Source: Anaerolineales bacterium
GTDB taxonomy: Bacteria; Chloroflexota; Anaerolineae; 4572-78; J111
Length of the DNA: 64,000 nucleotides
Reading direction: 5' to 3'
Assembly (NCBI GenBank): GCA_020634855.1
Contig: JACKAU010000002.1
Span: forward strand, 186,001-250,000
Shown: piece by piece, positions 1 through 8,087 of the stretch
Layout: every line of letters begins with the position of its first letter
Position numbering within the stretch: the first letter of the stretch is position 1
Position numbers and translations under genes: made by a program
Notes under the pieces: generated by a model
What the model was told of the DNA's origin: nothing
The model's database searches: none
What the model saw: the letters and a program-made list of their open reading frames with translations, nothing else

Positions 1-34
1 CTAATTCGGCAATCTGTTGAGAAGTGCGGTCCAT
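1..34 (-). CDS. Possible 5' end of a gene cut by the window edge
   Basis: On the minus strand an ATG at 32-34 opens a frame reading MDRTSQQIAEL and running off the left edge. Only 11 codons are visible and the upstream purine stretch (AAGAGAA) is a weak ribosome site, so no function can be given. It would be transcribed leftward from the gap at 35-549. Confidence 0.3.
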   Translation of the reverse strand, partial: MDRTSQQIAEL

Positions 35-153
35 TGTAGTTCTCTTATAATAAAATTTGAATAATTAAAATTATATGGGATTGAGCAGGAAAAATATAGG
101 GGCAAAGGTACTTAAAAAAGCGGCCAAAAGTACCTTAAATCAAACAATAAATA

Positions 154-191
154 GTTGGTTGGTTAGATGGGTGGTTTGGTTGGTTGGTAGT
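154..191 (+). repeat. GGTT-rich tract, possible two-tetrad G-quadruplex
   Basis: The plus strand carries repeated GG pairs separated by one to three bases (GGTTGGTT ... GGTTGGTTGG). Two-layer quadruplexes can form from four such GG pairs, but the role here is unknown. Unlike most word repeats in this window it has no complementary arm nearby. Confidence 0.5.
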
Positions 192-201
192 TAAAGATGA
201 A

Positions 202-228
202 AAAGCCAGACCTGACCGGCCTGGCTTT
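202..228. terminator. Hairpin, likely intrinsic terminator
   Basis: AAAGCCAG pairs with CTGGCTTT around a GC-rich loop containing CTGACCGGC. A/T flanks on both sides mean it could act in either direction. Its loop resembles that of the next hairpin at 351-375. Confidence 0.5.
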
Positions 229-350
229 CATGAGAGAGGTGGTTTTTGATTAAGTGAAGGTTAATCCTTACACAATCCAAAGTATAGCCTCTATTCATGA
301 AAAATTCATAAACAATGCATATGAATTCCATGAGAATTTTCAGGCAGAGA

Positions 351-375
351 AAAGGCCGGGACTGACCCGGCCTTT
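351..375. terminator. Hairpin, likely intrinsic terminator
   Basis: AAAGGCCGGG pairs with CCCGGCCTTT across a five-base loop (ACTGA). The 10-bp GC-rich stem with A/T edges is typical of a rho-independent terminator, with a better T run when read on the minus strand. Confidence 0.55.
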
Positions 376-549
376 GTGGAATAATATGTCGGATAAATAA
401 TATGAATAATTGTCTTCATTATATCATAAGTGGAATTCACGTCGATGAAAACAGCGTTAGAATGATGTTATAATTGTGTTTAAATTAAGTTGAGCTTATA
501 TTTATATTATGTTGGAATTGGGAACTTTTAGAAAAGAGGGGGAAAACTT

Positions 550-858
550 ATGTTAGTCACCACAGTTACCGTATATGTCAAACCAGAACACGTAGATGAC
601 TTTATCGAAGCCACCATTGCCAACCATAACCAGTCCATCGAGGAGCCGGGCAATATGCGCTTTGATGTTTTACAATGTACCGCCGACTTGACTCGCTTTC
701 TTCTTTACGAAGCCTACGAGTCCGAAGAGGCCGCGGCGGCTCATAAACAAACTGAGCACTACTTAAAGTGGCGTGAAACCGTAGCGGATTGGATGGCTAA
801 ACCCCGCGAAGGTGTGCCCCACCGGGTGATCCGGCCTGAAGATCGGTCAGCCTGGTAA
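550..858 (+). CDS. Antibiotic biosynthesis monooxygenase (ABM) domain protein, LsrG/YgiN-like
   Basis: This 102-residue protein is the usual length of a single ABM-domain (dimeric alpha/beta barrel) protein. It opens with a beta strand (VTTVTVYVKPEHVDDF), has the family's central NMRFDVLQ strand and FLLYEAYESEEA segment, and ends with the HYLKW helix. Relatives are cofactor-free quinol monooxygenases or LsrG-type autoinducer-2 isomerases; the substrate cannot be read from sequence. The ATG follows a GAGGGGG ribosome site. It stands alone and converges on the LysE-type gene, with a perfect palindrome between them acting as a shared terminator. Confidence 0.85.
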   Translation: MLVTTVTVYVKPEHVDDFIEATIANHNQSIEEPGNMRFDVLQCTADLTRFLLYEAYESEEAAAAHKQTEHYLKWRETVADWMAKPREGVPHRVIRPEDRSAW

Positions 859-866
859 GTTCTTAC

Positions 867-894
867 GGGTTTATTCAGCCGGCTGAATAAACCC
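867..894. terminator. Perfect 28-bp palindrome between convergent genes, bidirectional terminator
   Basis: GGGTTTATTCAGCC is followed directly by its exact reverse complement GGCTGAATAAACCC. It lies 8 bases after the plus-strand stop at 858 and 4 bases from the minus-strand stop at 899, so it most likely ends both transcripts. There is no long T run. Confidence 0.65.
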
Positions 895-898
895 GCCG

Positions 899-1534
899 TT
901 ACTTCTTATGGGCTCCTGACAACGCGGTGGTAATACCGAGCGCAATAAACACCGTTCCGGCGAAGTAACGTTGGGCCAATAAGAATTTTAGATTACCCTT
1001 GAGCCATCGCCCCAGTGCGCCGGCCAACAGCGCCCACAACCCGTCGCTGACAATACCAATCAGGGTAAAGACAACGCCCAGGAAAAAGATCTGAAAAGCC
1101 ACACTACCATGCGCTGTATCGACAAACTGGGGGAAAAATGCAAAGAAAAATATGGCGGTTTTGGGGTTGAGGATATTGACCACAGCGCCCTGGTAATACA
1201 CCCGCGCCAGGCGAGTTTGTTCAAGAGACTCAGGCCGGTATATCTCTTCACGGACCATTAGCTTGCGCATACCCAGATAGATCAGATAGGCCGCGCCCAG
1301 ATATTTGACCAGATTGAACGCCAACGCTGACGACACCAGCAATGCCGAAATCCCCAAAGCAGCAGCAGCCACGTGAACGAGCGTCCCCGTCCCGATGCCC
1401 AGCGTTGACACGATACCTGCCATCCGCCCCTGATCGATACTCCGCGCCACAACGTAGAGTACCGCCGGTCCCGGCGTGACAATTAACACCACCGCCGTTA
1501 CCACAAATATCGCTAAGGTAGATATTTCCGGCAT
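899..1534 (-). CDS. LysE/RhtB family amino-acid exporter
   Basis: This 211-residue protein is the standard size of the LysE translocator superfamily and has about six hydrophobic segments. It carries the family's N-terminal PGPAVLYVV motif (P21-G22-P23) and the NPKTAIFF segment at 123-130. Members export lysine, homoserine, threonine or related metabolites through the inner membrane. The start follows a GGAGAAAC ribosome site. The substrate is not predictable, and the neighbours give no metabolic hint. Confidence 0.9.
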   Translation of the reverse strand: MPEISTLAIFVVTAVVLIVTPGPAVLYVVARSIDQGRMAGIVSTLGIGTGTLVHVAAAALGISALLVSSALAFNLVKYLGAAYLIYLGMRKLMVREEIYRPESLEQTRLARVYYQGAVVNILNPKTAIFFFAFFPQFVDTAHGSVAFQIFFLGVVFTLIGIVSDGLWALLAGALGRWLKGNLKFLLAQRYFAGTVFIALGITTALSGAHKK

Positions 1535-1619
1535 TTAGTTTCTCCTTCGGATAATAAGGGGTTTTGCATCCTTGCGGTTCAAATAGGTTGTTCGGCCTAA
1601 TGATAGCAAATTGGGTTTT

Positions 1620-1907
1620 TCACGGGGTGTGGTTGTTGGTCGAATTATTACGGTTTTCCCGGAGGTGGGCAAAGGTTTGTAAGCCTTGAGGCGTCAGTGC
1701 AAAATGAACCCGGCCGTTTTCAACCTTAACCGATAGATTACCGTCAATAACATTTTGAAGTAGACCGATGTCCAGCTTGATTCCTTCAGCCCATTTAACC
1801 AGAACGAAAAAATCATCTTCGGTAAAATCACCTTGTCCTTCACTCAAAGCGACAGCTAGACTCTCTATTTCTTCTTTGGATAACAAGGGTTGTGGTTGAA
1901 TTGTCAT
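1620..1907 (-). CDS. Small hypothetical protein
   Basis: I do not recognise this 95-residue protein. It begins MTIQPQPLLSKEEIESL, looks mainly helical, and has a short beta-like stretch near its C-terminus (LSVKVENGRVHFALT). The ATG at 1907 is preferred over a GTG 27 bases upstream because a GAGGAG ribosome site sits 10 bases before it. A promoter-like pair (TAGACA, 18 bases, TATAAT) at 2055-2084 on the minus strand could drive it with a leader of about 140 bases. It is divergent from the SDR gene. Confidence 0.6.
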   Translation of the reverse strand: MTIQPQPLLSKEEIESLAVALSEGQGDFTEDDFFVLVKWAEGIKLDIGLLQNVIDGNLSVKVENGRVHFALTPQGLQTFAHLRENRNNSTNNHTP

Positions 1908-2250
1908 TCCTCGATGTCTCCTCAAACGAATCACTCCCTGCCGAACCTCACCTGTTAAAGCGCCTCTCGCTACAGGATTCTAACAGTTACAAAGAGCTTT
2001 CGTTTAATATCCTAACAGTAGGCCACAAAAACCAAGCTGCAAATTGACCCTATTATTATAGTACAAACGTTCGTGTTTTGTCTAGAATAGGGGTGCAATG
2101 TTGGACAGATGTTCCAATAACCGCCTATTTTGTGGGGTTGGTAGCCTAAAAGGAGGACTTAACCAAAATCCCTTAAAGACTGTTCCAGTTAGCCCGGCTA
2201 TGGTATACTAAGATGCCCTTACTTAAATCAACTTAATTTGCGGAGAGAAC
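1908..2250. other. Divergent promoter region between the small protein and the SDR gene
   Basis: No gene is seen in these 343 bases. On the minus strand TAGACA (2079-2084) and TATAAT (2055-2060) are spaced by 18 bases. On the plus strand an extended -10 box, TGGTATACT (-10 at 2204-2209), precedes the SDR gene, with a poor -35. Nothing else stands out. Confidence 0.5.
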
Positions 2251-2958
2251 ATGGTGAGCGTAGAGGACAAAATAACCATTATTAGCGGCGCGAGCGGCGG
2301 CTTGGGCCAAACCGTCAGTGAGATGTTTTACCAAGCCGGAGCCAAGGTGGTTCTTGTGGGAAGTACCCTTGACAAAGTCCAAGAAATGGCCGATGCTCTA
2401 GAGCCAAGCCGCGCCCTTCCCCTAGCTGCCGATTTGATCGCTGCCGACGGCGCCGAGGCCGTCGTCGGGGCCACACTCAATAAATTTGGCCGGGTCGATA
2501 TTCTGCTCAACCTGGCCGGCGGCTTCGCCGGCGGGACACCCGTTCACGAGAGTGACGGCAGCGACCTGGATAAAATGCTAGCGCTCAACCTGCGCACCGC
2601 CTACAACATGAGCCGAGCCGCCGTAAAACCCATGATCGAGCAGCAGTGGGGACGCATAGTCAACATCGGCTCTCGCGATGCCCTGCAGGGCCGAGCCAAG
2701 TACAGCGCCTACGGGATCAGTAAAGCCGCAGTCCTTAGGCTCACCGAGTCGATGGCTGCCGAGGTCAAGCCCTATAACGTCATCGTCAATGCCCTGATTC
2801 TCACCGCTATCGACACCGAAGCCAATCGCAAAGCCATGCCCAATACTGACCCTAACAAGTGGCTCAAACCGGCTACTATCGCTAAAACCCTGCTCTTTCT
2901 CAGCAGTGACGACATTGCTATTTATGGAGCGGGCATTCCGCTCGAAGGAAAACATTAG
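2251..2958 (+). CDS. Short-chain dehydrogenase/reductase (SDR)
   Basis: This 235-residue classical-type SDR has the nucleotide-binding glycine motif GASGGLG (13-19), the NLAG structural motif (87-90), a catalytic serine in IGSRDAL (S141) and the YGISK active site (Y154, K158). It is probably an NAD(P)-dependent oxidoreductase; the substrate is unknown. The ATG follows GGAGAG. It lies 25 bases before the transaldolase/isomerase fusion on the same strand, so the two probably form an operon. That suggests a sugar-related substrate, but this is inference only. Confidence 0.85.
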   Translation: MVSVEDKITIISGASGGLGQTVSEMFYQAGAKVVLVGSTLDKVQEMADALEPSRALPLAADLIAADGAEAVVGATLNKFGRVDILLNLAGGFAGGTPVHESDGSDLDKMLALNLRTAYNMSRAAVKPMIEQQWGRIVNIGSRDALQGRAKYSAYGISKAAVLRLTESMAAEVKPYNVIVNALILTAIDTEANRKAMPNTDPNKWLKPATIAKTLLFLSSDDIAIYGAGIPLEGKH

Positions 2959-2983
2959 ACATCTGCAAGGAGAATGAACGACA

Positions 2984-5788
2984 ATGCCAAAAAATGCCTT
3001 AACCCAAATCTCCGATCTCGGCCAATCTATCTGGTATGATAACATCGAACGGGGGATGTTAGAAGCAGGTGAACTGACCCGCATGGTCGAAGAAGATCAC
3101 GTTGTCGGCGTCACCTCAAACCCTGCTATCTTCCAAAAAGCTATCTCCGGCAGTACGGCCTACGATGCACAAATCGATGAAATTGTGGCTAAAACGCCCA
3201 CGATTCCGATTAAAGATCTATACGAAAAATTGGCTGTTCAAGATATCCAAATGGCTGCCGATGTCCTGCACCCGGTTTACGAACGGACCAATGGCGACGA
3301 CGGCTACATCAGTCTGGAAGTTTCGCCAACGCTGGCTAACGACACTGAAGGCACTATTGCCGAAGCCAAACGGCTGTTCCAAACGGTGAGCCGGCCCAAC
3401 TTGATGATTAAAATTCCGGCCACGGCCGCCGGCCTGCCGGCCATCACCGAAGTCATCGGCTCTGGCATCAACGTCAACGTGACGCTGATGTTCTCGCTGC
3501 AAAATTACATCGATGTCGCCAATGCCTACATCGCCGGGCTGGAAAAGCTGGACGAAGCCGGCGGCGATGTCAGCCAGATCGCCTCGGTCGCCTCGTTTTT
3601 CGTCAGTCGGGTCGATACGTTGATCGACAAGCTGCTCGATGACATCGGCAGCGACGAAGCCAAATCGCTGCAAGGTAAAATGGCCATTGCCAACGCCAAA
3701 GCCGCCTACAAGAAATTCAAAGAGATTTTTGGCGACGACCGCTTCCAAAAGTTGGCCCAAAAAGGCGCACGTGTCCAGCGCCCACTGTGGGCCAGCACCA
3801 GCACCAAAAATCCGGCCTACCGCGACGTACTCTACGCCGAGGAATTGGTCGGCCCCGATACGGTCGATACCATGCCGCCGGTCACGCTTGAAGGGCTAAA
3901 AGATCACGGCGAAATCCGGCCCAGCCTGATGGAAGGTCTCGATGAAGCCCCGGCGCTGCTGGAAAAATTAGCCGCGCTCGACATTAGCTATGACGATGCC
4001 ACCCAAAAATTGCAGGACGATGGCGTAGTTGCTTTCGCCAACTCGTTTGTCGATCTGCTCAAAACCTTGGAGGATAAGCGTGAAGCCATCGTTTCACGCC
4101 AGGTCAGCCCGATGGCGTTGGCGTTGCATGACAACCAAGGCGCGGTCGATATCAGGCTACGAGCCTGGGACGCGGCCAAGGTAGCCGCACGCCTGTGGGC
4201 CATCGACGGCACTGTCTGGGTCCCTGATCCCGACCAAGCCGCTCTAACCGCCGATCTGACCAACCGCCTGGGCTGGCTCAATCTTCCTACCGAAATGATG
4301 GCCGAGGCCGGTTCGCTGGCCGAATTTGCCGCCGAAATCAAAGCCGCCGGCTTTCAGGAAGTAGTGCTGCTGGGCATGGGCGGCAGCAGTCTGGCCCCGG
4401 AGGTTTTCATGAAAACATTCGGGGCGGAACACGGCCTGCCGCTGACCGTCCTCGACAGCACCGATCCCGGTCAGGTGGCGGCTGTGGCCGGCGGCATTGC
4501 CGATCTGACCAAAACGTTGTTCATCGTCTCCAGCAAATCTGGCGGTACGATTGAACCGTTATCGTTCTATAAATATTTTTTCGAGCAAGTCAGCCGCCAA
4601 ACAGCAAACCCCGGTCAGAATTTTATCGCCATCACCGATCCGGGCAGCGGTTTGGAGAAGCTGGCCCAAGAAAAGGGCTTTCGTCGTATTTTCCTGGCGA
4701 ATCCGGATGTCGGTGGGCGTTACTCAGCGCTGACCCATTTTGGGCTGGTTCCCGCCGCCCTCATCGGCGTCGATCTACCCAAACTACTGCGCCGAGCCGG
4801 CAGCATGGCCGATGCCTGCCACAACAGCGCTCCCCACAACCCCGGCCTCCAACTTGGCGCCGCGCTGGGCGAATTGGCGCTGCAAGGTCGCGACAAACTG
4901 ACTTGCTTTACCTCGCCCAAAATTGCCGCCTTTGGCGCTTGGGCCGAACAGTTGATCGCCGAGAGCTTGGGCAAACAGGGCGTCGGCATTTTGCCGGTGG
5001 TCGATGAGGCTATCATCCAACCCGTATTTTATGGCCACGACCGGGTCTTTGTCTATCTGCGCCTGGCCGGCGATGACAATGTGGCGCTGGACGGCCAGGT
5101 CAATGTGTTGGAAGCCGCCGGCCATCCCGTCATGCGGATCGAGCTGGACGAGTTGGAAGATTTGGGCCAGGAGTTCTTTCGCTGGGAGATGGCTACCGCC
5201 GGCGCGGGTGCGATCCTCAAGATCAACCCGTTCGACCAGCCCAACGTCGAGTTGGCCAAAGTCAAAGCCCGCGAATTAATGGCCCAATTTGAGGCCGCCG
5301 GCCGCTTGCCGGTGGAAGCGCCAACTCTCGACTACGACGACATCGATGCTTATGGACCAGTAATGGGCGCGACTGTGGCCGAGGCGCTGCGAGCTTTCTT
5401 AACCGGCTTCGTCCCCGGCAACTATATTGCCATTATGGCTTACCTTCCCTACACTGCCGACATCGACGCGGCGCTGAACGAGCTGCGCTTGACGCTACGC
5501 ACGGGCTTGCAGGCGGCCACCACCGTGGGGTACGGCCCACGCTTCCTGCATTCGACCGGCCAACTGCACAAAGGCGACGGCAACAACGGTCTTTTTATTC
5601 AAATCACTCATACGCCAGATAAAGATATAGAAATTCCCGGTGAAAAGTATAGCTTCGCCACCCTTGTGGCGGCGCAAGCCCAGGGCGACTACAACGCCTT
5701 GCAACAAAGCGGCCGTCGCTTAATCCGCTTCCACATCGAGGCCGGGCATGACCTCGCGACGGCTATTCGCAAACTGATTCCAGCCTAA
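2984..5788 (+). CDS. tal-pgi: Bifunctional transaldolase / glucose-6-phosphate isomerase
   Basis: This 934-residue protein fuses two sugar-phosphate enzymes. Residues 1 to about 370 form a transaldolase, with the GQSIWYDN opening, SNPAIF at 45-50 and the Schiff-base lysine in LMIKIPATAAG (K143). Residues from about 385 form a phosphoglucose isomerase, with GMGGSSLAPEVF near 463 and the phosphate-binding SKSGGT near 517. Together they link the non-oxidative pentose phosphate pathway to glycolysis in the cytoplasm. Such fusions are annotated in several bacterial groups including Chloroflexota. The AAGGAG ribosome site supports the ATG at 2984. Confidence 0.95.
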   Translation: MPKNALTQISDLGQSIWYDNIERGMLEAGELTRMVEEDHVVGVTSNPAIFQKAISGSTAYDAQIDEIVAKTPTIPIKDLYEKLAVQDIQMAADVLHPVYERTNGDDGYISLEVSPTLANDTEGTIAEAKRLFQTVSRPNLMIKIPATAAGLPAITEVIGSGINVNVTLMFSLQNYIDVANAYIAGLEKLDEAGGDVSQIASVASFFVSRVDTLIDKLLDDIGSDEAKSLQGKMAIANAKAAYKKFKEIFGDDRFQKLAQKGARVQRPLWASTSTKNPAYRDVLYAEELVGPDTVDTMPPVTLEGLKDHGEIRPSLMEGLDEAPALLEKLAALDISYDDATQKLQDDGVVAFANSFVDLLKTLEDKREAIVSRQVSPMALALHDNQGAVDIRLRAWDAAKVAARLWAIDGTVWVPDPDQAALTADLTNRLGWLNLPTEMMAEAGSLAEFAAEIKAAGFQEVVLLGMGGSSLAPEVFMKTFGAEHGLPLTVLDSTDPGQVAAVAGGIADLTKTLFIVSSKSGGTIEPLSFYKYFFEQVSRQTANPGQNFIAITDPGSGLEKLAQEKGFRRIFLANPDVGGRYSALTHFGLVPAALIGVDLPKLLRRAGSMADACHNSAPHNPGLQLGAALGELALQGRDKLTCFTSPKIAAFGAWAEQLIAESLGKQGVGILPVVDEAIIQPVFYGHDRVFVYLRLAGDDNVALDGQVNVLEAAGHPVMRIELDELEDLGQEFFRWEMATAGAGAILKINPFDQPNVELAKVKARELMAQFEAAGRLPVEAPTLDYDDIDAYGPVMGATVAEALRAFLTGFVPGNYIAIMAYLPYTADIDAALNELRLTLRTGLQAATTVGYGPRFLHSTGQLHKGDGNNGLFIQITHTPDKDIEIPGEKYSFATLVAAQAQGDYNALQQSGRRLIRFHIEAGHDLATAIRKLIPA

Positions 5789-5919
5789 CAGGGTACCGGT
5801 TGCCCCGGCTCGGCACCCTAAACTCTTTTCCTATTGAACTTTAAGATCTTATCGGTTACTCTAGGAACAGAGGCTAAATTAGAGCTAGAGTTTTCCAAAA
5901 TCATCTAAAAAGTTAGAAT

Positions 5920-5956
5920 GTAATCCGCAAAGGTAAATACGTCCTTTGTGGATTAC
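5920..5956 (+). terminator. Strong hairpin downstream of tal-pgi
   Basis: GTAATCCGCAAAGG pairs with CCTTTGTGGATTAC (14 bp, one G-U pair) around a 9-base loop. It lacks a T run, so it may stabilise the 3' end of the tal-pgi message rather than terminate it; a repeat origin is also possible. Confidence 0.4.
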
Positions 5957-6027
5957 ATCTTACCTGACACATCATCACTTCCCACTTCCAAAATCCCATA
6001 GCCCACCGCTGAAACAAGGGACATGCC

Positions 6028-6888
6028 ATGACCTTCTACACCGTCAAAGGCCAACAAATTCATGTCAAGGAAGAAGGCAACCCCAACAACCAACTGGCTC
6101 TACTGATTCACGGCTGGTCGAGTTCTTGGTTCGCTATGTCGCCCTTGCTGCCAATGCTCAAGCGGCGGTTTCATTGTATCGCGGTTGATTTACCCGGCTA
6201 CGGTCAATCGCCCCCTAGCCCTGAAACGGAATCGATGGCTCACTATGCTGACTTGATGGCCGAGTTGATTCGGCAAGTCAGCCCTAAACAGCCGGCTGTT
6301 ATCGTGGGGCATTCTATGGGGGGGATGATCACGCTAACGTTAACGCTGCGCCATCCCGAACTGGTCGAACGGATTATCCTTCTTTGTCCCACCATCAGCG
6401 GCCGCCTGTCCCTTTTTATGAACCTTTTTATATCACCGGGCATCCTGGTTGAGCGATTTGTCGCTCCCCAGATTTCCCGCGCCCTTCAGCCCTATCTGAC
6501 CGGTCTGACCGACCAACTGATGCGTCCGGCTTCACTTTCAGAACGAGGCGGCATTACCCAAGCTGATTATGAACGCCTACGCGCCGACGCTCGTAACCCC
6601 AATCAGAGCCTCGTTCGCGCCCAATGCTTTTGGGCCATGCGCGAGGGCGATCTACGCGGCCAACTGGAGCCGATTATCGATGTGCCGTCGTTGGTTATTT
6701 GGGGAATGGAAGATAACACGGTGCCGCTAAAAGACGCCAGCGCCCTGGCCGATGAATGGCCCGATCTTGATTTACGGATTTTGCCCCGTGTCAGCCATTG
6801 GCCTCAGTTTGAAGCCCCGGAAATTACCCGTCGTTATGTTAAAGCCTTTTTAGGCAAACCGCTCAAGCTTATTCAGGCTGTATTTTAG
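6028..6888 (+). CDS. Alpha/beta-hydrolase fold protein
   Basis: A 286-residue alpha/beta hydrolase. It has the oxyanion HGWSSSW segment near residue 30, a YGQSPPSP loop, the nucleophile elbow GHSMGG near residues 94-99 (serine about 96), an acid-bearing strand LVIWGMEDNTVP, and a C-terminal catalytic histidine in RVSHWPQF near 255. Relatives are esterases, epoxide hydrolases, C-C hydrolases and haloperoxidase-like enzymes, and the substrate cannot be chosen. The ATG is preceded by AAGGGACATGCC. No signal peptide is seen, so it is probably cytoplasmic. It stands alone. Confidence 0.85.
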   Translation: MTFYTVKGQQIHVKEEGNPNNQLALLIHGWSSSWFAMSPLLPMLKRRFHCIAVDLPGYGQSPPSPETESMAHYADLMAELIRQVSPKQPAVIVGHSMGGMITLTLTLRHPELVERIILLCPTISGRLSLFMNLFISPGILVERFVAPQISRALQPYLTGLTDQLMRPASLSERGGITQADYERLRADARNPNQSLVRAQCFWAMREGDLRGQLEPIIDVPSLVIWGMEDNTVPLKDASALADEWPDLDLRILPRVSHWPQFEAPEITRRYVKAFLGKPLKLIQAVF

Positions 6889-7010
6889 ATATTAGCCTCG
6901 CCAAGACCATCGCTGTCTAAACATAAAGATTGTTTTTTTATCCCCTTAAGTTATAATAACAGCGCCAGTTATTTGATTAAAATTCTAATACCCACAAGGA
7001 GGTGAAGGAC

Positions 7011-7805
7011 ATGTTAGACGCACTTTTCGGCATAATTCCCTGTCTCGGATTACTGGGAGTCATCATTCTTTTTCTGTTTTTCTCAGCCGTAAAAGTTGTA
7101 CAAGAATATGAGCGGGGGGTTATTTTTCGGCTGGGCCGTTTTGTTGGCGCTAAAGGACCGGGGATTTTCTTCATTGTACCGTTTATTGATCGGATGATGA
7201 AAGTCGATTTGCGGACCGTTACGCTCGATGTCCCCAGCCAGGAAGCCATTACGCTTGATAACGTCACCCTTAAAGTCAATGCGGTTGTTTACTTTCGCGT
7301 TATGGACCCCGGCAAATCGATTATTCAAGTAGAAGATTATCGGCGAGCTACGTGGCAGATCGCCCAGACGACCCTACGAAATGTTATCGGACAGAGTGAA
7401 CTGGACGATCTGCTGGCCGAACGAGAAAAGGTCAACGAAGTCATCCGGCAAATTATCGATGACCAAACCGAACCGTGGGGAATTAAGGTCTCGATTGTTG
7501 AGGTAAAAGATGTCGAGCTACCCGTGAATATGCAGCGGGCTATGGCGCGTCAGGCTGAAGCCGAACGTGAAAAGCGCGCTAAAATTATTCACGCCTCCGG
7601 CGAATTCGAGGCCTCCAAAACATTAGCCGAAGCCGCACACATTATTGGCGCGGAATCGGCCGGGTTACAACTCCGCTATCTACAAACCTTGACCGAGATT
7701 GCGGCTGAGAAAAATTCGACCATCATCTTCCCGCTCCCCATCGATCTCATTTCAGCGGTATTACCGGGATTAAAACTCAAGGCGGATGACACGACGTCCG
7801 AATAA
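7011..7805 (+). CDS. Slipin (stomatin/prohibitin-like SPFH-domain membrane protein)
   Basis: The 264-residue protein has an N-terminal membrane segment (about 5-25), then a band-7/SPFH domain with the typical EYERGVIFRLGR, KGPGIFFIVPFID and PSQEAITLDNV segments, and a charged coiled region (AEAEREKRAKII) before a short hydrophobic tail. Slipins form oligomers and organise membrane microdomains, often with an NfeD partner protease. No NfeD gene is present here. The ATG at 7011 is preferred over a GTG at 7002, because AAGGAGG sits 8 bases upstream and overlaps the GTG. A TTGTTT/TATAAT promoter with 16-base spacing ends at 6957. Confidence 0.9.
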   Translation: MLDALFGIIPCLGLLGVIILFLFFSAVKVVQEYERGVIFRLGRFVGAKGPGIFFIVPFIDRMMKVDLRTVTLDVPSQEAITLDNVTLKVNAVVYFRVMDPGKSIIQVEDYRRATWQIAQTTLRNVIGQSELDDLLAEREKVNEVIRQIIDDQTEPWGIKVSIVEVKDVELPVNMQRAMARQAEAEREKRAKIIHASGEFEASKTLAEAAHIIGAESAGLQLRYLQTLTEIAAEKNSTIIFPLPIDLISAVLPGLKLKADDTTSE

Positions 7806-7834
7806 TCTTTACCGCAACCTAAAATAGCTTTACG

Positions 7835-7868
7835 AAGCAGCGCCGCCAACCCCTGCGCTGCTTTTTTT
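7835..7868 (+). terminator. Intrinsic terminator of the slipin gene
   Basis: AAGCAGCGC pairs with GCGCTGCTT around an 11-base loop and runs into a T tract. It sits 30 bases after the slipin stop codon. Confidence 0.85.
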
Positions 7869-7882
7869 GATCGAGTTGAGTG

Positions 7883-8000
7883 GCAGGGTTGCAACGATTT
7901 AAAGATGTACTGCTGCAACCCTGTCCCCTATCACTCTGCAACTTTGCCACTTTGCTACCTTGCAACCCTGCCACTTTGCTAATTTGCTACCCTGCCCCCC
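7883..8000 (+). repeat. Word-repeat hairpin (word TTGCAACCCTGCC)
   Basis: CAGGGTTGCA (7884-7893) faces TGCAACCCTG (7914-7923), and variants of the second arm then recur in tandem (CTTTGCCA, CTTTGCTA, TTGCAACCCTGCC, TTTGCTACCCTGCC). One inverted arm faces several drifting tandem copies, the design seen in many other gaps of this window. Confidence 0.65.
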
Positions 8001-8019
8001 TGTTCAAAATAACATTATG

Positions 8020-8048
8020 TTGAATCGGGAACATATCTGTGGTATAAT
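8020..8048 (+). promoter_or_regulatory. Sigma-70-type promoter of the LysM surface enzyme
   Basis: TTGAAT (8020-8025), a 17-base spacer ending in TGG, and TATAAT (8043-8048) form a near-consensus promoter. It would start transcription about 35 bases before the ATG at 8088. Confidence 0.75.
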
Positions 8049-8087
8049 TCGACTAAATTTTAAGTTTTAACTATATGAGGCAAGCTG

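Larger units (their letters stand above)
35..549. other. Gene-free gap with two hairpins and a G-rich tract
   Basis: No credible reading frame is seen in this 515-base gap. It holds a GGTT-rich tract (154-191), two GC-rich hairpins with A/T flanks (202-228 and 351-375), and a TATAAT box at 469-474 that probably serves the gene at 550, although its -35 region (446-451) is poor. Confidence 0.6.

Noticed and set aside
2578..3084. 168-codon minus-strand frame opposite the SDR and Tal-Pgi genes
   Set aside because: It is antisense to two clear enzymes with intact motifs and shows no motif of its own.
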